Source: CAZWZG01 sp964638245
GTDB taxonomy: Bacteria > Pseudomonadota > Alphaproteobacteria > Rhodobacterales > Rhodobacteraceae
Direction of reading: 5' to 3'
DNA: 6,426 bases
NCBI GenBank assembly: GCA_964638245.1
Contig: CAZWZG010000166.1
Span: forward strand, 1 to 6,426
Shown here: positions 6,044 through 6,426 of the stretch, piece by piece
Position numbering within the stretch: position 1 is the stretch's first letter
How the letters are laid out: each line of letters opens with the position of its first letter
Notes under the pieces: generated by a model
Database searches by the model: none
What the model saw: only the letters and a program-made list of their open reading frames with translations
What the model was told of the DNA's origin: nothing
Position numbers and translations under genes: made by a program

Positions 6044-6426
6044 TCAATGCGCCACCCCTGCCGCGACGCTTTCATCGATGAATCGGCCTTCGCGGAAGCG
6101 GTCCAAACTGAACGCGTCGGCCAACGGGGAGCCACCGGTCGCCATCAGTTCCGCCATGGCAAAGCCAGAGCCTGGAATCGCCTTGAACCCGCCAGTGCCC
6201 CAACCGCAATTGATGAACATGTTCTCGACCGGGGTTTTCGAGATGATCGGCGACCGGTCGCCGGTCATGTCCACGATCCCGCCCCACCAGCGCAGCATTT
6301 TCAAACGCGAGATGATCGGGAAGGTTTCGATCAACGCGCGCACCGTTTCCTCGACATGGTGGAACGAGCCGCGCTGGGTGTAGTTGTTGTAGCCGTCCGC
6401 GCCGCCACCGATGACCATCTCGCCCT
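6044..6426 (-). CDS. soxB: Sarcosine oxidase beta subunit, C-terminal part (cut by window edge)
   Basis: Catalytic flavoprotein subunit of heterotetrameric sarcosine oxidase, a member of the DAO (FAD-dependent amine oxidase) family. In the family it carries FAD, which oxidises sarcosine, and holds the covalent FMN at the interface with alpha. The last 127 codons are present. They include GEMVIGGGADGYNNYTQRGS at the window edge, LRWWGGIVDMTGDRSPII, the FAD-proximal signature NCGWGTGGFKAIPGSGFAMA, and the usual family ending FREGRFIDESVAAGVAH. The N-terminal Rossmann motif and flavin attachment site lie outside the window. It is the first sox gene here; 167 nt, or 0 nt if the upstream ATG at 6044 is used, separate it from the exported gene rather than directly from soxD. 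Confidence 0.96.
   Translation of the reverse strand, partial: GEMVIGGGADGYNNYTQRGSFHHVEETVRALIETFPIISRLKMLRWWGGIVDMTGDRSPIISKTPVENMFINCGWGTGGFKAIPGSGFAMAELMATGGSPLADAFSLDRFREGRFIDESVAAGVAH

Noticed and set aside
5859..6383. Plus-strand open frame of 174 aa opposite soxB and the spacer
   Set aside because: It is antisense to the unmistakable soxB C-terminus and has no recognisable domain.

Overview
The window looks like a GC-rich alphaproteobacterial chromosome, most likely Rhodobacteraceae (Roseobacter-type). This rests on the heterotetrameric sarcosine oxidase subunits in the order B-D-A-G, the style of the Fe superoxide dismutase N-terminus, and codon use rich in GC at third positions. 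No species is claimed. Both ends cut through genes.

Layout. (1) Positions 1-271, minus strand: the first 90 codons of an iron superoxide dismutase (sodB). (2) Positions 272-476: a divergent intergenic region holding a perfect 8-8-8 inverted repeat close to sodB. (3) From 477, plus strand: a family-2-like glycosyltransferase whose reading frame does not stop where its recognisable protein ends, but runs antisense into soxG until 1661. (4) Positions 1398-5354, minus strand: soxG, soxA and soxD, tightly coupled (an 8-nt overlap ATGTCTGA between soxA and soxG, and a 4-nt overlap ATGA between soxD and soxA). (5) Positions 5361-5876, minus strand: a small exported protein of unknown function, probably started at TTG and lying 6 nt upstream of soxD. 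(6) Positions 5877-6043: a 167-nt spacer with two GC-rich hairpins. (7) Positions 6044-6426, minus strand: the C-terminal 127 codons of soxB.

Function. SoxB, SoxD, SoxA and SoxG form the four subunits of tetrahydrofolate-dependent sarcosine oxidase. It oxidatively demethylates sarcosine to glycine and hydrogen peroxide and passes the one-carbon unit to tetrahydrofolate, and is commonly the last step of choline/glycine betaine or creatine breakdown. The exported protein between soxB and soxD is not part of the known enzyme. The glycosyltransferase and sodB look like unrelated neighbours.

Most of the window is ordinary metabolism. No convincing new system is seen. The points worth a second look are the uncharacterised exported gene inside the sox cluster with its two possible starts, the tandem hairpins before it, the antisense overlap of the glycosyltransferase and soxG, and the palindrome upstream of sodB.
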